Source: Podospora bellae-mahoneyi
Lineage: Eukaryota; Ascomycota; Sordariomycetes; Sordariales; Podosporaceae
Direction: 5' to 3'
Length of the DNA stretch: 64,000 nt
NCBI RefSeq assembly: GCF_035222275.1
Contig: NC_085882.1
Span: 2,549,501 to 2,613,500 of the forward strand
Shown: piece after piece, positions 20,502 to 31,147 of the stretch
Numbering within the stretch: position 1 is the first letter of the stretch
Layout: every line of letters begins with the position of its first letter
Notes under the pieces: model-generated
The model's input: the letters and a program-made list of their open reading frames with translations, nothing else
Database searches by the model: none
What the model was told of the DNA's origin: nothing
Program-made: the position numbers and the translations under genes

Positions 20502-23500
20502 TCCCCTCCTCCAAACCCATTCCCATTCCCATTCCCGTTCAACACCTGCTTCCCAACCCTCTCCCTCACCTCCTCAACCCTATCCTCAACCCCATTCTTC
20601 TTCCCCTTGCCCTCACCCTCCCCATCCTGCGTCAGTAATCCCCGTCTAATAGCCAGCACACTATCAACAATAACAGCATCCACCCCCTCCCTAACCTGCC
20701 TCCTCACCAACCCCGGCTCGTTATTCTCCCTCCCATAACTAACACAAACCAACCCCGCCCCCTTCACCACCCTCACCAACCTCGGACTATTCACAAACGG
20801 CTCCGCATTGCTCACAATCCCCAGCAAATTCCACCTGCTCGCAAACCTAATCGCCTCCTGCAGACTACTCGCCCTGATATCCCCCACCGGACACGTCCCC
20901 GCATCCGTCAAAAACAAAATCGGTATATTCGGCTGCTTAAAACTCAAACAGAGACAAATATCCGGGTTGAAGCTCGAAAAAATGATATTCCTCCTCTGGT
21001 GCGGGTTGGCAGTCATGTCGTACACCTTTTGCAGCACCGTGTCGCAAAACGAGTTCAGCTCGACCGCGTACGTGTCCATCTCGTGCTCCTCGCTCTCGTG
21101 AAGCATCGGGTACTTCATCTCGATGTTGAACCCCACGCTCTGCGGCAGCTTCACAAAGAGGTCCTCCAGCGTCGCAAACGGCGCCTGGATGAAGTTTCCG
21201 CGCGAGTTGGCCTTGAAGCCCTTCTCTTTGAAATCCCTCGTGTGTTTCATCCTCTCTTCCATCTCCTGCTTGGACAAGCGATGCTGCCTGTTGTGATCCG
21301 GCCAGTCCATCGACATGGACCTCTGCCTCGGACCGGGCGAGTTGCTCCGCCTCGTCTTCTCGAGCAGCTTGTTCTCCGGAATGGCATACGAAAAAGGCGA
21401 CGTCCCATTATTCCCCTGAATAGTCCTCGACTTGTCCGGGTTGATGTGCAAGAATTGCTCCAGAGTCAAAGTGTGAACCGGCGCGTCAAACCCGGTCTCG
21501 CTGACCAAAAAGTCGTGGTAGATAACCGGGACGTGGTCCTTGGTGAGCTGGACGTCAAACTCGACATAGTTAGCGCCGAGGTTGGCCGCTGCAATAAAGG
21601 ATGAGACGGTGTTCTCGCCCAGCTGGAGGGAGCGGCTGGACGTCATATTCTTGCCCAGGCCGCGGTGGCCAATGACCATGGTCGAGGCCAACTTCTTCCA
21701 GTAGGTGTGCTCAGAAGTGACCTCCATGCTAGGGTGTGAGAATGGCGTGATGACCAAAAAGTTAAAGTTGACGCTGCCAATGACCTCAAAATTGGCACCC
21801 ATGATGGGCACACAGACATCACCCTGAAGGTTCATCCTCTTGGTCCCAATAGTAGGTCGAACGCTCGAGAGCAGGGCAACACCACGGCCGACCTTATTCT
21901 CGTTGTTCCCAGAGTAGGTAGGAACAATATCGAAAAACAGCTTGACCTTGCTGGCGTCAACCGTAGTAAAAACGACAGGCTCGGTAGAGATGTTGTCGTG
22001 AACGGGCAAGTCAAACATAGTTGGCTCGCCCTGAGCCCCTTGCGCCGACACTACAATCGACAACGTGGTGTCCAACTCCGTCGTGTGTGCTTTCGAAAGC
22101 GGAATATTGTCCAGCTTTACCGCCTCAAGATTCTTCCGCATGTCCATCGAGCCCAAGCTAACCAGCACCAGACTCTCATCCTTGAGATACCGATGACCAA
22201 ATGACTTGACCGGCTCCGCCTTGCGCGCAGAGCCCTTCGATCGTCTCTCCTGGAACGACGCCTTGTCAGGCACAGCCGCATTATCCGTCACCGACTTCTC
22301 GTCATCAGAAGTATTACTAGCCGTGTCCTCTCCCTCCTTGCTCTGAGCAAGAAAGTGAGCAATAGGCATATGTCCTCTCAAAGCAGCATGTTCCCTCGCT
22401 GTCCAACCCGACGAATCCGGCTTGTCCACCTCAGCCCCGGCTTCCACCAACAGCTTAACCACAGACAAATGCCCATCTACCGCCGCAATATGCAGCGGCG
22501 TCCAAGCAAAAGCCTTCTCCGTCAACTCAAAATCCGCCTTTTGATCCGCCGTCCCCTCCAACAACACCTTTGCACACTCATCATGCCCAAACCTCGCGGC
22601 AATATGCAGCGCCGTCTCCCCCGTCTTATCCCGCCAGTTGATGTCAACCCCCGCATGCACCAACATCTCGACAATATGCTCAAAGTTCGCCTTGGTGGCA
22701 ATAGCCAACACAGCACTCGACTTTGAGATGGCCCGTCTCATCTCCGCCTTGTTATCACTGACACCCTGCCAATTCTCCCCTTGAAGCAGTGCCTTGGTCG
22801 TAAGAGCGTGACCACCAAGGACGCTGAGATGCAGAGGTGCTTCTCCGTTCTTGTCCTGCCATTCAGGGGCGTCGATTCCGTTTTCGACATCAAACATGCC
22901 CCAATCCTGCATCTTCTTCATCAAAATCTGACACACCACCACAAAGCCAAACTGAGCGGCGTAATGCAGTGGAATGCGTCCAAAGTTATCCTTCGCCTTC
23001 AAAGCCACCCTTTGTGCTGGCTTGAGATTGTCCAAAAGGTACATGAGCATCTGCACAGCCTCGTCATCCTTGCCCAAGAGACTGGCCGTCTCCTTGAGAG
23101 CAGACACCCGCGGTGTGGCGAGAGGAGACGTTGCTGGGGTAAGATAATTCTGGGCGTATTGAACCCCCGGCGGAAAAGGGTATGCGTTCAAGTGAGGATC
23201 CGGCTTCACCTCCTCCACGGCTCTGGAAGAAACGGTCTTGGTCCGGCCAATATGAGTGACCAGCCTGTGAATACAATTCCGCCCATTGATGTCGTCGGGG
23301 TCATCAAGGTCCGAAATCCTTTCCAGAAGCACAGGAATGACCTTTTTCGACCGGGCCGAGATGGCGCGCTGCAGGAGGCTGTGCAGGAGGTTTTGGAAAG
23401 CGTCGGTTTGATCTTGTTTTGCGAGATTTGCAGCAGCTAACCCGGTCGTCAATGTATCTAGATTATCTTGCCGGACGGCTTGATCTAGTGCGTTGAGCAC

Positions 23501-24226
23501 TGACGTATCGACGTCCAGTTTCGTGGGTCGCCCGTAAGACCGTGTTGAGCGGTCGGATTTGGCGTCATTGGTGTTCTTGGATTCATTGAGCACCGAAAGC
23601 CACGTGTTGACTGTCTGAAGCTCCTGGCTGGTGTCAAGATTTGTGGCAAACGGTAGAACGTCGACCCTGGTAGAGATGTACCTCTCCTGGATATCCGACG
23701 TGTGAACCTTCTTGTCCAGCTTCTTTGTGATTTTGACAAAGCCTCGACGGTTGATCTCTCCGAACCACTGTAGATTCCTCAGTTGGTTTCTGATTTCGAG
23801 TAAAGCTCCTATCAGATCCTCGAGCTCCTCCTCGTCGATGTTAGCGGCATCGCGAGGTGTTGGTCCGTATCTGTCTGTGATGGCTTGCAGTCGTCGCTGG
23901 TTCTCGTGGAGCTTCCTTGTATAGAACTGGTCAACGCACTCTACTTCGCGGTCGAGGGCAAACAGAAACTCTGTTGGTCCAAGGGTCAGATCACGAGGTC
24001 AACGAAAGGGCGTTGCGGATCAGTGAACCCACCAGCCAAGTCGACTTGATCCCCATTGTGGGCAGCTGTGTCGGCTGCTGTTTTTATGAGTTTCTTGAGG
24101 CGCTTGTAGTCGATGTAAGAGCCTGCCCACTCGGGGACTTGGTTTCTTGGAAGACTAGGAAAGCAAAAGTGTAAGTAAGGGGCAATCACGAATGCAGGCA
24201 GATACATACTTTTTCCCAAACTTCAT
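20483..24226 (-). CDS. GDE1: Glycerophosphocholine phosphodiesterase with SPX, ankyrin and GDPD domains
   Basis: Exons (complement) 24210-24226, 24033-24154 and 20483-23970 encode 1208 aa, close to yeast Gde1 (1223 aa). The enzyme hydrolyses glycerophosphocholine to glycerol-3-phosphate and choline. The SPX domain starts at residue 1 (MKFGKNLPRNQVPEWAGSY), includes YKRLKKLIK, and probably binds inositol pyrophosphates to sense phosphate. Ankyrin repeats occupy roughly residues 300-600 (for example GRIPLHYAAQFG and GETALHIAARFGHDE). The GDPD catalytic domain runs from about residue 808 to 1150, with HRG near 815, ENTVSSF, EFDVQLTKD and YHDF as catalytic and metal-binding motifs. The 17-nt first coding exon supplies MKFGK, needed for the SPX start. 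Introns are 55 and 62 nt. In yeast this family is phosphate-regulated, but I saw no CACGTG Pho4-type site upstream. Confidence 0.95.
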
Positions 24227-25907
24227 ATTGCGTGGTAGCTGCTAAGTACGTCTTGGACGATGAGAAGCCAGCTAAAAAATCAAAAGGGGGTATCAAATGC
24301 CAAATGATCTGACAGGTCGTATCCCGTGTTGGCTATGAGCGGGATGCCAGCGGCTGAGTGTTGGGAAAGAAAATGCTATATATATCCGCTGATGTTTCCA
24401 AGTTGCGATCTCAGAGGTAGGAGGTGAAACGTACAAAATCAAACGGTCGGAAGTATCGTTATCGTATCTACTTCAACAAGCAGACCTTGTGTGTTTGAGA
24501 AGACAAAGAGGTCATGGAAACAGCAAGGAGAAGGGAGGAAGTCACGGCATGAAAGATGTAGTGGAGAGGGGAAGTCTCGATCCCGTTGATGGGTACAAGA
24601 GTGGGAACCTCGATGGTCAAGCTGCCACGCACGTCACACACGTTTTCCACGGGGGAAAATATAAGAGTCCCATCGACAAGCGGCGATCCATGAGCTCATG
24701 CTGTGGACAAATGCACATGGCAAGAAAGCTGCTCGAGACATACATGGCAGTTGAAGGCCGGAACCAGTGACATCGTCCAGCAGCTATCAGTGGCGCCAGC
24801 TCACTCTCTGATTGGCCAATAGCCACCCCACCATCCGATAGACCCCTGTCGCCTCCCGCCTCAGAACCCAGCCGCTGGGTTTCCACCACGAGCAATCACA
24901 GCCTGGTTTTTATAGAGTGTTGGAGTTCTCTCCACAGAGTAAACTTATACGGCTATGAAGGGTTCTATTCTTCATAAGCTTGAAGATCGATCCTTCATGT
25001 CTGCATATGATATCTCGACTCTTCACAACGTCTTGGCCCTTTTGTTGGTCGTCTCACCGCTCCCCTCCAACTTCCAACTTCTCCACTTACACAGAAGGTG
25101 CTCCATGTAGGGTCAGCTCTCGACTGCAGCTTGCACATGCACAGTTTGCTTTCTTGCAGGTCGCACCAGGCAAAATCCAGAAGAATTTTCCGTGGAGGGA
25201 AGAGGTCTCGTGACTCAATACCCTGTGCAGCGGCTAGTCAAGGGAGTTCAAGCCGCTGGACCCTTTCTGTCGTCGAAGGCGCATCTCGTGATCTTTTTTT
25301 GCCCACTGAGAACAGACCAAGGGTCCAGAACAAAGCGCCCCTGAATTAGCATGGCATAACTCTACGGTAATCCTGGATGGCTCTAGTGCGGGGATCGGTG
25401 AATGAGCCGCACCTCAAATGCTGCAAAAATAGACGGCTCGTTGGTTGAACAAGGCTCGGCAGGAACGTGCTACATACAAGAAATAGCAAACACTTCTGAC
25501 TGAGTTAAAGAAAGATCCTGTAGAAGTTGCCGCTGGATGCTTGATCCACGACCTTGCAGGCAATGTAAAGCTAACCATATGGTCTGTGGAGGGTTGAGTG
25601 ATAAGAGAAACTCATATGTGAGGATGAACCCCGATAGATTAATTATTGAAGCTTTTTATATTCCTAAACTCCATTTTCTCCTTCACGGCGTGAAAGCGTG
25701 ATAGGGCTGAGGCAAAAATCCATCCTTTCGAAATCCATTCTTCACCAACCCTGCAACAGTACCGTAAATTTCAACTTGTGGCTTGTGGCGCTGGACCCAC
25801 ATTTACAATCAAGGGTCTTGCATCAATCACGACTAAAACTTCAACAACACAACCCATATTCACATCAAACTTCGCCCTCGTTGTCGACGATAAAATATTC
25901 CGAGAAG
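24227..25907. promoter_or_regulatory. Divergent region between GDE1 and the Snm1/Rpr2-type gene
   Basis: About 1.7 kb head-to-head. Open frames in it have no recognisable features. No perfect CACGTG phosphate-response element was seen. The right end (25810-25907) is A/C-rich leader. Confidence 0.4.
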
Positions 25908-26531
25908 ATGGCCGCCACTGATCCGAGTCCGACTCTGAAGTTTTTGACAGATGCAGGTCATCTCTTAGCCTTTACGGCTCCCGAGACATCGGCATATATC
26001 CTCAGGCAGCGAAATGACTTGATGTTCGAGCATGAGATTCCTCTTCCTGAGGTCCAACGACAGCATGTTTGCACGGCCTGTGGTAATATTTTGGCTTTCG
26101 GGGAGGGCAGTGACCTGGTCTTCAAAAAGAACAAAAAGGCAGTGATCAAAAAGAAACAGCAAACACCTCCAGCACCCAAGGTCGAAAAAGCGAAAAGGCA
26201 AGAACCTCGGTCATCTGGCCCAACCAAGCGCATCGAGTGTGGCCATTGCTCTTCGAAAATCGAGATCAAGCTTCCGGCTCCGGCTCCCATCATTCGCCAT
26301 ACTGTCAAACCGGCCCACAAGGTGTCCAAGACCACGGCACCGGGAGCGGCCCCATCTTTGCCCAAGACTTCAGGTTCACACGAGACGACATCCTCGCAGA
26401 AGCCAGCGTCCAATGCGAACAGCAAGAAGAGGGCCAAGTCTCGAAAAGCGGGTCTCCAAGCTCTGTTGGAGCAATCCAAATATTCAAGACCTTCGCCTGG
26501 GTTGAGCCTTGCCGACTTCATGTCGAAATGA
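25908..26531 (+). CDS. RNase MRP/RNase P subunit, Snm1/Rpr2 (Rpp21) family
   Basis: Single exon, 207 aa; the start MAATDPSPTL is the first ATG in frame. Members of this family are small zinc-binding proteins of the RNase MRP or RNase P ribonucleoproteins, which act in rRNA and tRNA processing in the nucleolus. The N-terminal helix region (FLTDAGHLLAF through LRQRNDLMFEHEI) matches the conserved helical part of the family. A split zinc ribbon follows: HVCTACGN and, about 60 residues later, IECGHCS. Between and after these the chain is Lys-rich (FKKNKKAVIKKKQQ) and Pro/Ser-rich, fitting RNA contact. The C-terminus ends LSLADFMSK. It is followed on the same strand by ZPR1 after 247 bp. Snm1 (MRP-specific) versus Rpr2 (P-specific) cannot be decided by eye. 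Confidence 0.8.
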   Translation: MAATDPSPTLKFLTDAGHLLAFTAPETSAYILRQRNDLMFEHEIPLPEVQRQHVCTACGNILAFGEGSDLVFKKNKKAVIKKKQQTPPAPKVEKAKRQEPRSSGPTKRIECGHCSSKIEIKLPAPAPIIRHTVKPAHKVSKTTAPGAAPSLPKTSGSHETTSSQKPASNANSKKRAKSRKAGLQALLEQSKYSRPSPGLSLADFMSK

Positions 26532-26778
26532 GTCCCAAGGCTCAGCTATCGAAATAAGAACATTCCGGAACCTTGGGGCAGCGTCAGGTTGTGCCTAGTG
26601 TTATGACATAATCTCCATGACTCCCTGAACCTATAGTGGGGCACAACCGTTTTGGCAGGTCAACTACCCCGCCAAAGAACGATTTTATCACAGAGTTAGT
26701 TACCCCTCCAAAATTTTATTCCCTGGTTCTCGCCATATCCCATCAACACCACCGAAACAAAGCACCAAAATAGCAAAA

Positions 26779-28197
26779 ATGACAGAGCTTTTCAACCCTA
26801 TCGGCGAGAAGGTCGAGCAGGCCGTCCAGGCCAATGGCGAGGCTGAGGATGACTTCAAGCCCATCGATGAGATCGAGTCCCTCTGCATGAACTGCCACGA
26901 GAATGTGAGCTGCAAACTTTGGATGGTTGCACATTAACGAATGCGCCGATGCTAATCATGGTCATAGGGCATGACACGCCTCCTCCTCACCAAGATTCCC
27001 TATTTCCGCGAGATTATCATCATGTCCTTCAACTGCGACCACTGCGGCTTCAACAACAACGAGATCCAGCCTGCTGGTACCCTCCAGCTCAAGGGTGTCC
27101 ACTACGAGCTCCGGTTAAGAGATATGGAGGACTTCCAGCGCCAGGTTGTCAAGTCCGACACTGCCACCGTCAAGTTTATCGAGCTCGATGTCGAGGTCCC
27201 CCCTGGCAAGGGTCAGCTCACGAACGTGGAGGGCCTCCTAACCACCATCGTGGATGATCTCGTCTTCGACCAAGAGAAGCGTATGAAGGAAACCCCTGAG
27301 GCGGCCGCCAAAGTTGCTGAAGTCATTGCCAAGGGCAGACAAATGCTCGCCGGAGAGGCGTTCCCCTTCCGTGTGTCTGTCGACGACCCGGCTGGCAACA
27401 GCTTTATCGCCCCTGACCCTCGCGACGGCGTTGGCAAGTGGGAGAAGCGCGAGTACCTCCGTACACCTGAGCAGAACGAGGCTCTCGGTCTCGCCGACAC
27501 CAACACTGAAGGCCTTGACGACAATGGCGACATCATCCCCGATCACGTCTACCAGTTCCCAGCCTCTTGCCCGGGCTGCATGCACCCCTGCACGACCAAC
27601 ATGAAGATGGTCGACATCCCCCACTTCAGACAAGTCGTCATCATGAACACGAGCTGTGATGACTGCGGTTATAAGTCCAACGACGTCAAGACGGGTGGTG
27701 AGGTCCCTGAGAAGGGCAAGAAGGTCACCATCAAGATCAAGACCCCTGTGGATCTTGCCCGCGATATCCTCAAGAGCGAGAGCTGCCAGCTCGAGTGCCC
27801 CGAGCTCAGCCTTTCCGTCAACCCAGGCACCCTCGGTGGAAGATTTACCACCGTCGAGGGTCTCCTCACCCAGGTCCGCGATGACCTCCACAAACAAATC
27901 TTCGAGGCCGATGCCGACGTGGAGAAGACTAAGCGCAAGAACGACTCTCTGGACAGCACCGAGGCGTCGAGGTGGAATGACTTCTTTGATGGGCTCAATT
28001 CTGCCATCAAGGGCGAGAGGGAGTTTACCATTGTGTTGACTGACCCATTGGCGGCCAGTTATGTTCAGAGCTTGGCTGATAACCCGGATGAACCTGATGA
28101 GCAGATGACCGTCGAGGAGTATGAGCGGACAGAGGAGGAAGAGGAGGAGTTGGGTTTGTTGGACATGAAGACTGAGAATTATGAGAATGATGTTTGA
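26779..28197 (+). CDS. ZPR1: Zinc finger protein Zpr1
   Basis: Exons 26779-26904 and 26968-28197 encode 451 aa. Zpr1 is a conserved eukaryotic protein that binds eEF1A and, in yeast, helps it fold; it moves between cytoplasm and nucleus. It has two copies of a C4 zinc finger plus ZPR1 domain. The first has CMNCHEN joined over the intron to GMTRLLLTKIPYFREIIIMS and CDHCGFNNNE. The second has CPGCMHPC, VDIPHFRQVVIMN and CDDCGYKSND. Each is followed by the GTLGGRFTTVEGLL-like beta region. The intron is 63 nt, phase 0, with donor GTGAGC and a GCTAATC branch. The C-terminus is acidic. No anomaly is seen. Confidence 0.96.
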
Positions 28198-28514
28198 GCT
28201 ATGGAAATAGAAAATGGGAAAAGCATGGGTGGCTGGTTTCTGGGTATTGGGATTTGCGTTTTTTTTCAGTTGTTTAAAAAAATGATACCTGTCCTATAGA
28301 CAAAGAGAATGATTTGATGATGCCAACTACTTGACTGGGTCCGACAATTGTAAAGTTGAGAGCGTATCAAGGGTCTTCCGCAGATGTAAGCACGCTTATA
28401 TGTTTTAGGTGTGAAAAAGGCTCATGAGAAGTTGGATATATCTCGTCTTCATTATCAATGTAACTCTCCAATACTGGCTGCTTCCTACCGACCCCTTTCT
28501 CAACCATTTCCGTC
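28198..28514. other. Convergent 3' region between ZPR1 and the aldose epimerase
   Basis: About 317 bp of mostly AT-rich 3' flank. Nothing else is seen. Confidence 0.4.
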
Positions 28515-29720
28515 TCAAGCATCAACACTAAAGCGATGCCTCACCTGCAAAACATACGGATCCCCCCCCGGCTCAAAGATCTGCTTTGGTCCCCTCCCCC
28601 ACTCAGGGTGATTAATCCCATCAATCCAATCCTGCACCTCCAGAACAACACACCCGTACTTTTCCACCCCTCTCGACCCGGTCCCGTCATCCCTCCCCTG
28701 CGTCGCCTTGATCGGCATACTCCCGTTCATCCCATTACAGCTATACATCTGAAACGCCTCCTGATCCGACCAAATCTCCAGTTTTATTCCCGACCACTCA
28801 CTCGCCAGACTAGCCACCATTTTGTCCTCCGACCTCCAATCGTAGGGGTAGTTCCTGTTAACGAGCCAGCAGTTGTCGTAACCCGTGCAACTCCCCCCGC
28901 AGTTTCCCTGGATCCCCTCAAGGGAAAACCCCTCGCCTATTTGTCTGGGAGCAGACCAGAAGTCGTTGACGGACCCCTTGGGGGCAGGGGAGATTTCCCC
29001 CGTGGGAATGAGGATGCTATCCACAGCCACCGTCTGCCCTGAAAAGGGGAGGTAAAATGTATGGTTCAACGCGGTAGGAGTTTCCGTGTTTGCGAACCCG
29101 TCTAGGTTCCAGTAGGTGTGACTAGACAGCATGATTGGAGTTTTCTTTGTTGTAGGAATAGCAACCATTTTTGCGTCCCAGGTTCGGTTTGACAAAGTGT
29201 AGGTGATGTAACTGATTACTTCCCCTGGAAACCCCTCTTTCCCGTCGGGGTCGACAAGGCTGAACGTGATGGATGACTTGGTGTAGGTGACGACGGTGAA
29301 GTTTCTGTGATCCCAGCCGTCGGGGCCGCCGTGGAGGGTATTCACACCTGCTGGGTGGGCTGCGGTGGGGTTTTCATTGGGACGGATGTGGTAGTCTTCT
29401 CCATCGTCGTCAAGGGTGAAGGTCGAGTTCTTGATGCGGTTGGCGTACCGGCCGGGCACGCCGCCAAAGTGAGGGTGAACTGGATCGACAGAGTAATAGG
29501 TTGCGTTGTCGAAGCCGAGGACGATGTCACGGTCTATGCCGTTCTTGTCGGTGATGAAGAGGTTGGAGATGGAGGCACCGTAGGGGATGAAGGAGGCTGT
29601 TATGCCTGGGGCGAAGAGCCAGTATTTACCTGAGGAGTCTGGTTCCCCTGTGAAAGAGGGGGCGGATAAGGTAGGGGTGGCAAGGAGGAAAGCTCCCAGA
29701 GGGAGGAGAGAGAGACGCAT
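28515..29720 (-). CDS. Secreted aldose 1-epimerase (mutarotase)
   Basis: Single exon, 401 aa. The enzyme interconverts alpha and beta anomers of hexoses such as galactose and glucose. The signal peptide MRLSLLPLGAFLLATPTLSA indicates an extracellular form. Family motifs: YGASISNLF, the substrate-loop PGRYANRI, NTLHGGPDGWDHR, the catalytic-acid His in LSSHTYWNLDGF, and the catalytic-base Glu region VVLEVQDW. Several N-glycosylation sequons (NAT, NST, NFT, NRT, NHT, NGS) agree with secretion. The length is longer than cytosolic mutarotases (about 340 aa), mainly through the signal peptide and loops. A Cys-rich insertion (GNCGGSCTGYDNC) may form disulfides. The start is the first ATG, preceded by a stop and a normal leader. 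Confidence 0.93.
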   Translation of the reverse strand: MRLSLLPLGAFLLATPTLSAPSFTGEPDSSGKYWLFAPGITASFIPYGASISNLFITDKNGIDRDIVLGFDNATYYSVDPVHPHFGGVPGRYANRIKNSTFTLDDDGEDYHIRPNENPTAAHPAGVNTLHGGPDGWDHRNFTVVTYTKSSITFSLVDPDGKEGFPGEVISYITYTLSNRTWDAKMVAIPTTKKTPIMLSSHTYWNLDGFANTETPTALNHTFYLPFSGQTVAVDSILIPTGEISPAPKGSVNDFWSAPRQIGEGFSLEGIQGNCGGSCTGYDNCWLVNRNYPYDWRSEDKMVASLASEWSGIKLEIWSDQEAFQMYSCNGMNGSMPIKATQGRDDGTGSRGVEKYGCVVLEVQDWIDGINHPEWGRGPKQIFEPGGDPYVLQVRHRFSVDA

Positions 29721-31147
29721 GGTGGGATGTTGGTTTTGGTGCCGACATCAACCTGGGAGAGAGTGGAAGGTAGGACTCACTCAGGTCATGAGTTGAAGGG
29801 AAAGAGTCAACAGAAAGAAAGAGAGAGAGGCGAGAACGGTGCCTTAATATAACCCACAGCTGCCAACCCCAATCTCATCCCATCAGTATGGAACCTTTAC
29901 GAGCAGAGCAACCCTCCAACCAAGGCAGGCAAGTCACCAGGTACACACACACGCGCGCGCAAAGAGAGGGGAGATCTCCAGACCGGTAGGTGGTGAAGGC
30001 GGGAAAGAGCGAACCTGCATCCGGTTATTTGGGATGAAGAAGAAACTTTGACGCCTGCCAGCCAACCAGCCACTCTTTTTCGTTCCAGGCGAGGAGGTAA
30101 ACGAGGGTGTGACCACGAGGTGAAGTGAGCGTCACACGGGGGAAGATCTCAGTTTTCCCGCCGTCCAGGTCGGTCGGCGGTCGCAACGAGTGGCCGCGGG
30201 CCGGCATATACATATACATCCAACTGTCGATATACGATGCCGAATGCTGTGTGACTGCAAAGACCGTTAGCTACCTTCCTTGATTCTCCACAACCGTTGC
30301 AGCCATGGGATATTGAAACCTCCAATGATGCTCTTCATTGACACCAATGAAAGCAAAAATGATACTTTATTTGGTCACGATCAAAAACAATCATCAGCTC
30401 AATGGGATGCGTCACTTACAACCACCAAACTCCCAGCAACAAGAACACCGAATTCCCCAGGTCAAAATAACATGAACTCACTTGCTTCCTAAACATTCGC
30501 GCAATAATTGCAAGCAGCTACGCGAATGGGATGACGTCTTAACAAGCAATCATTGGAGCGGCTCTGCCTTCGCCGTTGGAGCTCTGTCGATGGAAACGAG
30601 GGAATGCGGGGATAATTATCTCCGCATTCTTCTCCCCCTGTCGATAGGAAGCTGGAGCTTAGGTTGAATTCCTGCCAAGCCAATGGAGAGACTACCTATC
30701 ACTGTCTCTCAGTGTTATACTGCTGTCAGTCGGGGTCTTGGACAGTATCTCTGGAAACAATGACAGACATCCTCACAAAGAGACCTATTATGCTTCACTC
30801 AAAAGCAAGCCTCTATCTCAGCATTCTCTTGATTTGCACTTTTGGCACCATCGCAGCACAAGCCAGGGTATACATGCGCGCCAATGGCAATGGCAGTCGG
30901 CAAAACAACATGCTTAAAATGCATCACTGGCTATACTCCGTAACCATAAAACACTGTCGAATTCCAATCTGCAACCCGCCAAAACAGTCCGATACTATCA
31001 TATACAAGTCTTGCGCTACCCATACAGAACGAAGCCTAGAAGGAAACAGAGGCTTGAACGCAATAATAAAAGGAACACTCTCCTGAACCTGGTCACTGGA
31101 GCATTCCGCTCCCCAGGCTCTATGCATCGGTTATCTTGCACCCTCGT
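29721..31147. other. Aldose epimerase promoter and VMA2 3' flank
   Basis: About 1.4 kb. The left part is the upstream region of the minus-strand epimerase; it includes an alternating purine-pyrimidine tract (29941-29960). The right part is the VMA2 3' flank and contains a 108-codon open frame on the plus strand with a signal-peptide-like start (listed separately with low confidence). Confidence 0.35.
30760..31086 (+). CDS. Doubtful small open frame with signal-peptide-like start
   Basis: From the ATG at 30760 the frame encodes 108 aa. From the second Met the sequence reads MLHSKASLYLSILLICTFGT, which resembles a secretory signal, followed by a short basic chain with three cysteines. It ends 61 bp before the VMA2 stop on the other strand, so it would lie within the VMA2 3' untranslated region. 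No family is recognised, and codon use lacks the C-ending bias of well-expressed neighbours. It may be chance. Confidence 0.15.
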   Translation: MTDILTKRPIMLHSKASLYLSILLICTFGTIAAQARVYMRANGNGSRQNNMLKMHHWLYSVTIKHCRIPICNPPKQSDTIIYKSCATHTERSLEGNRGLNAIIKGTLS

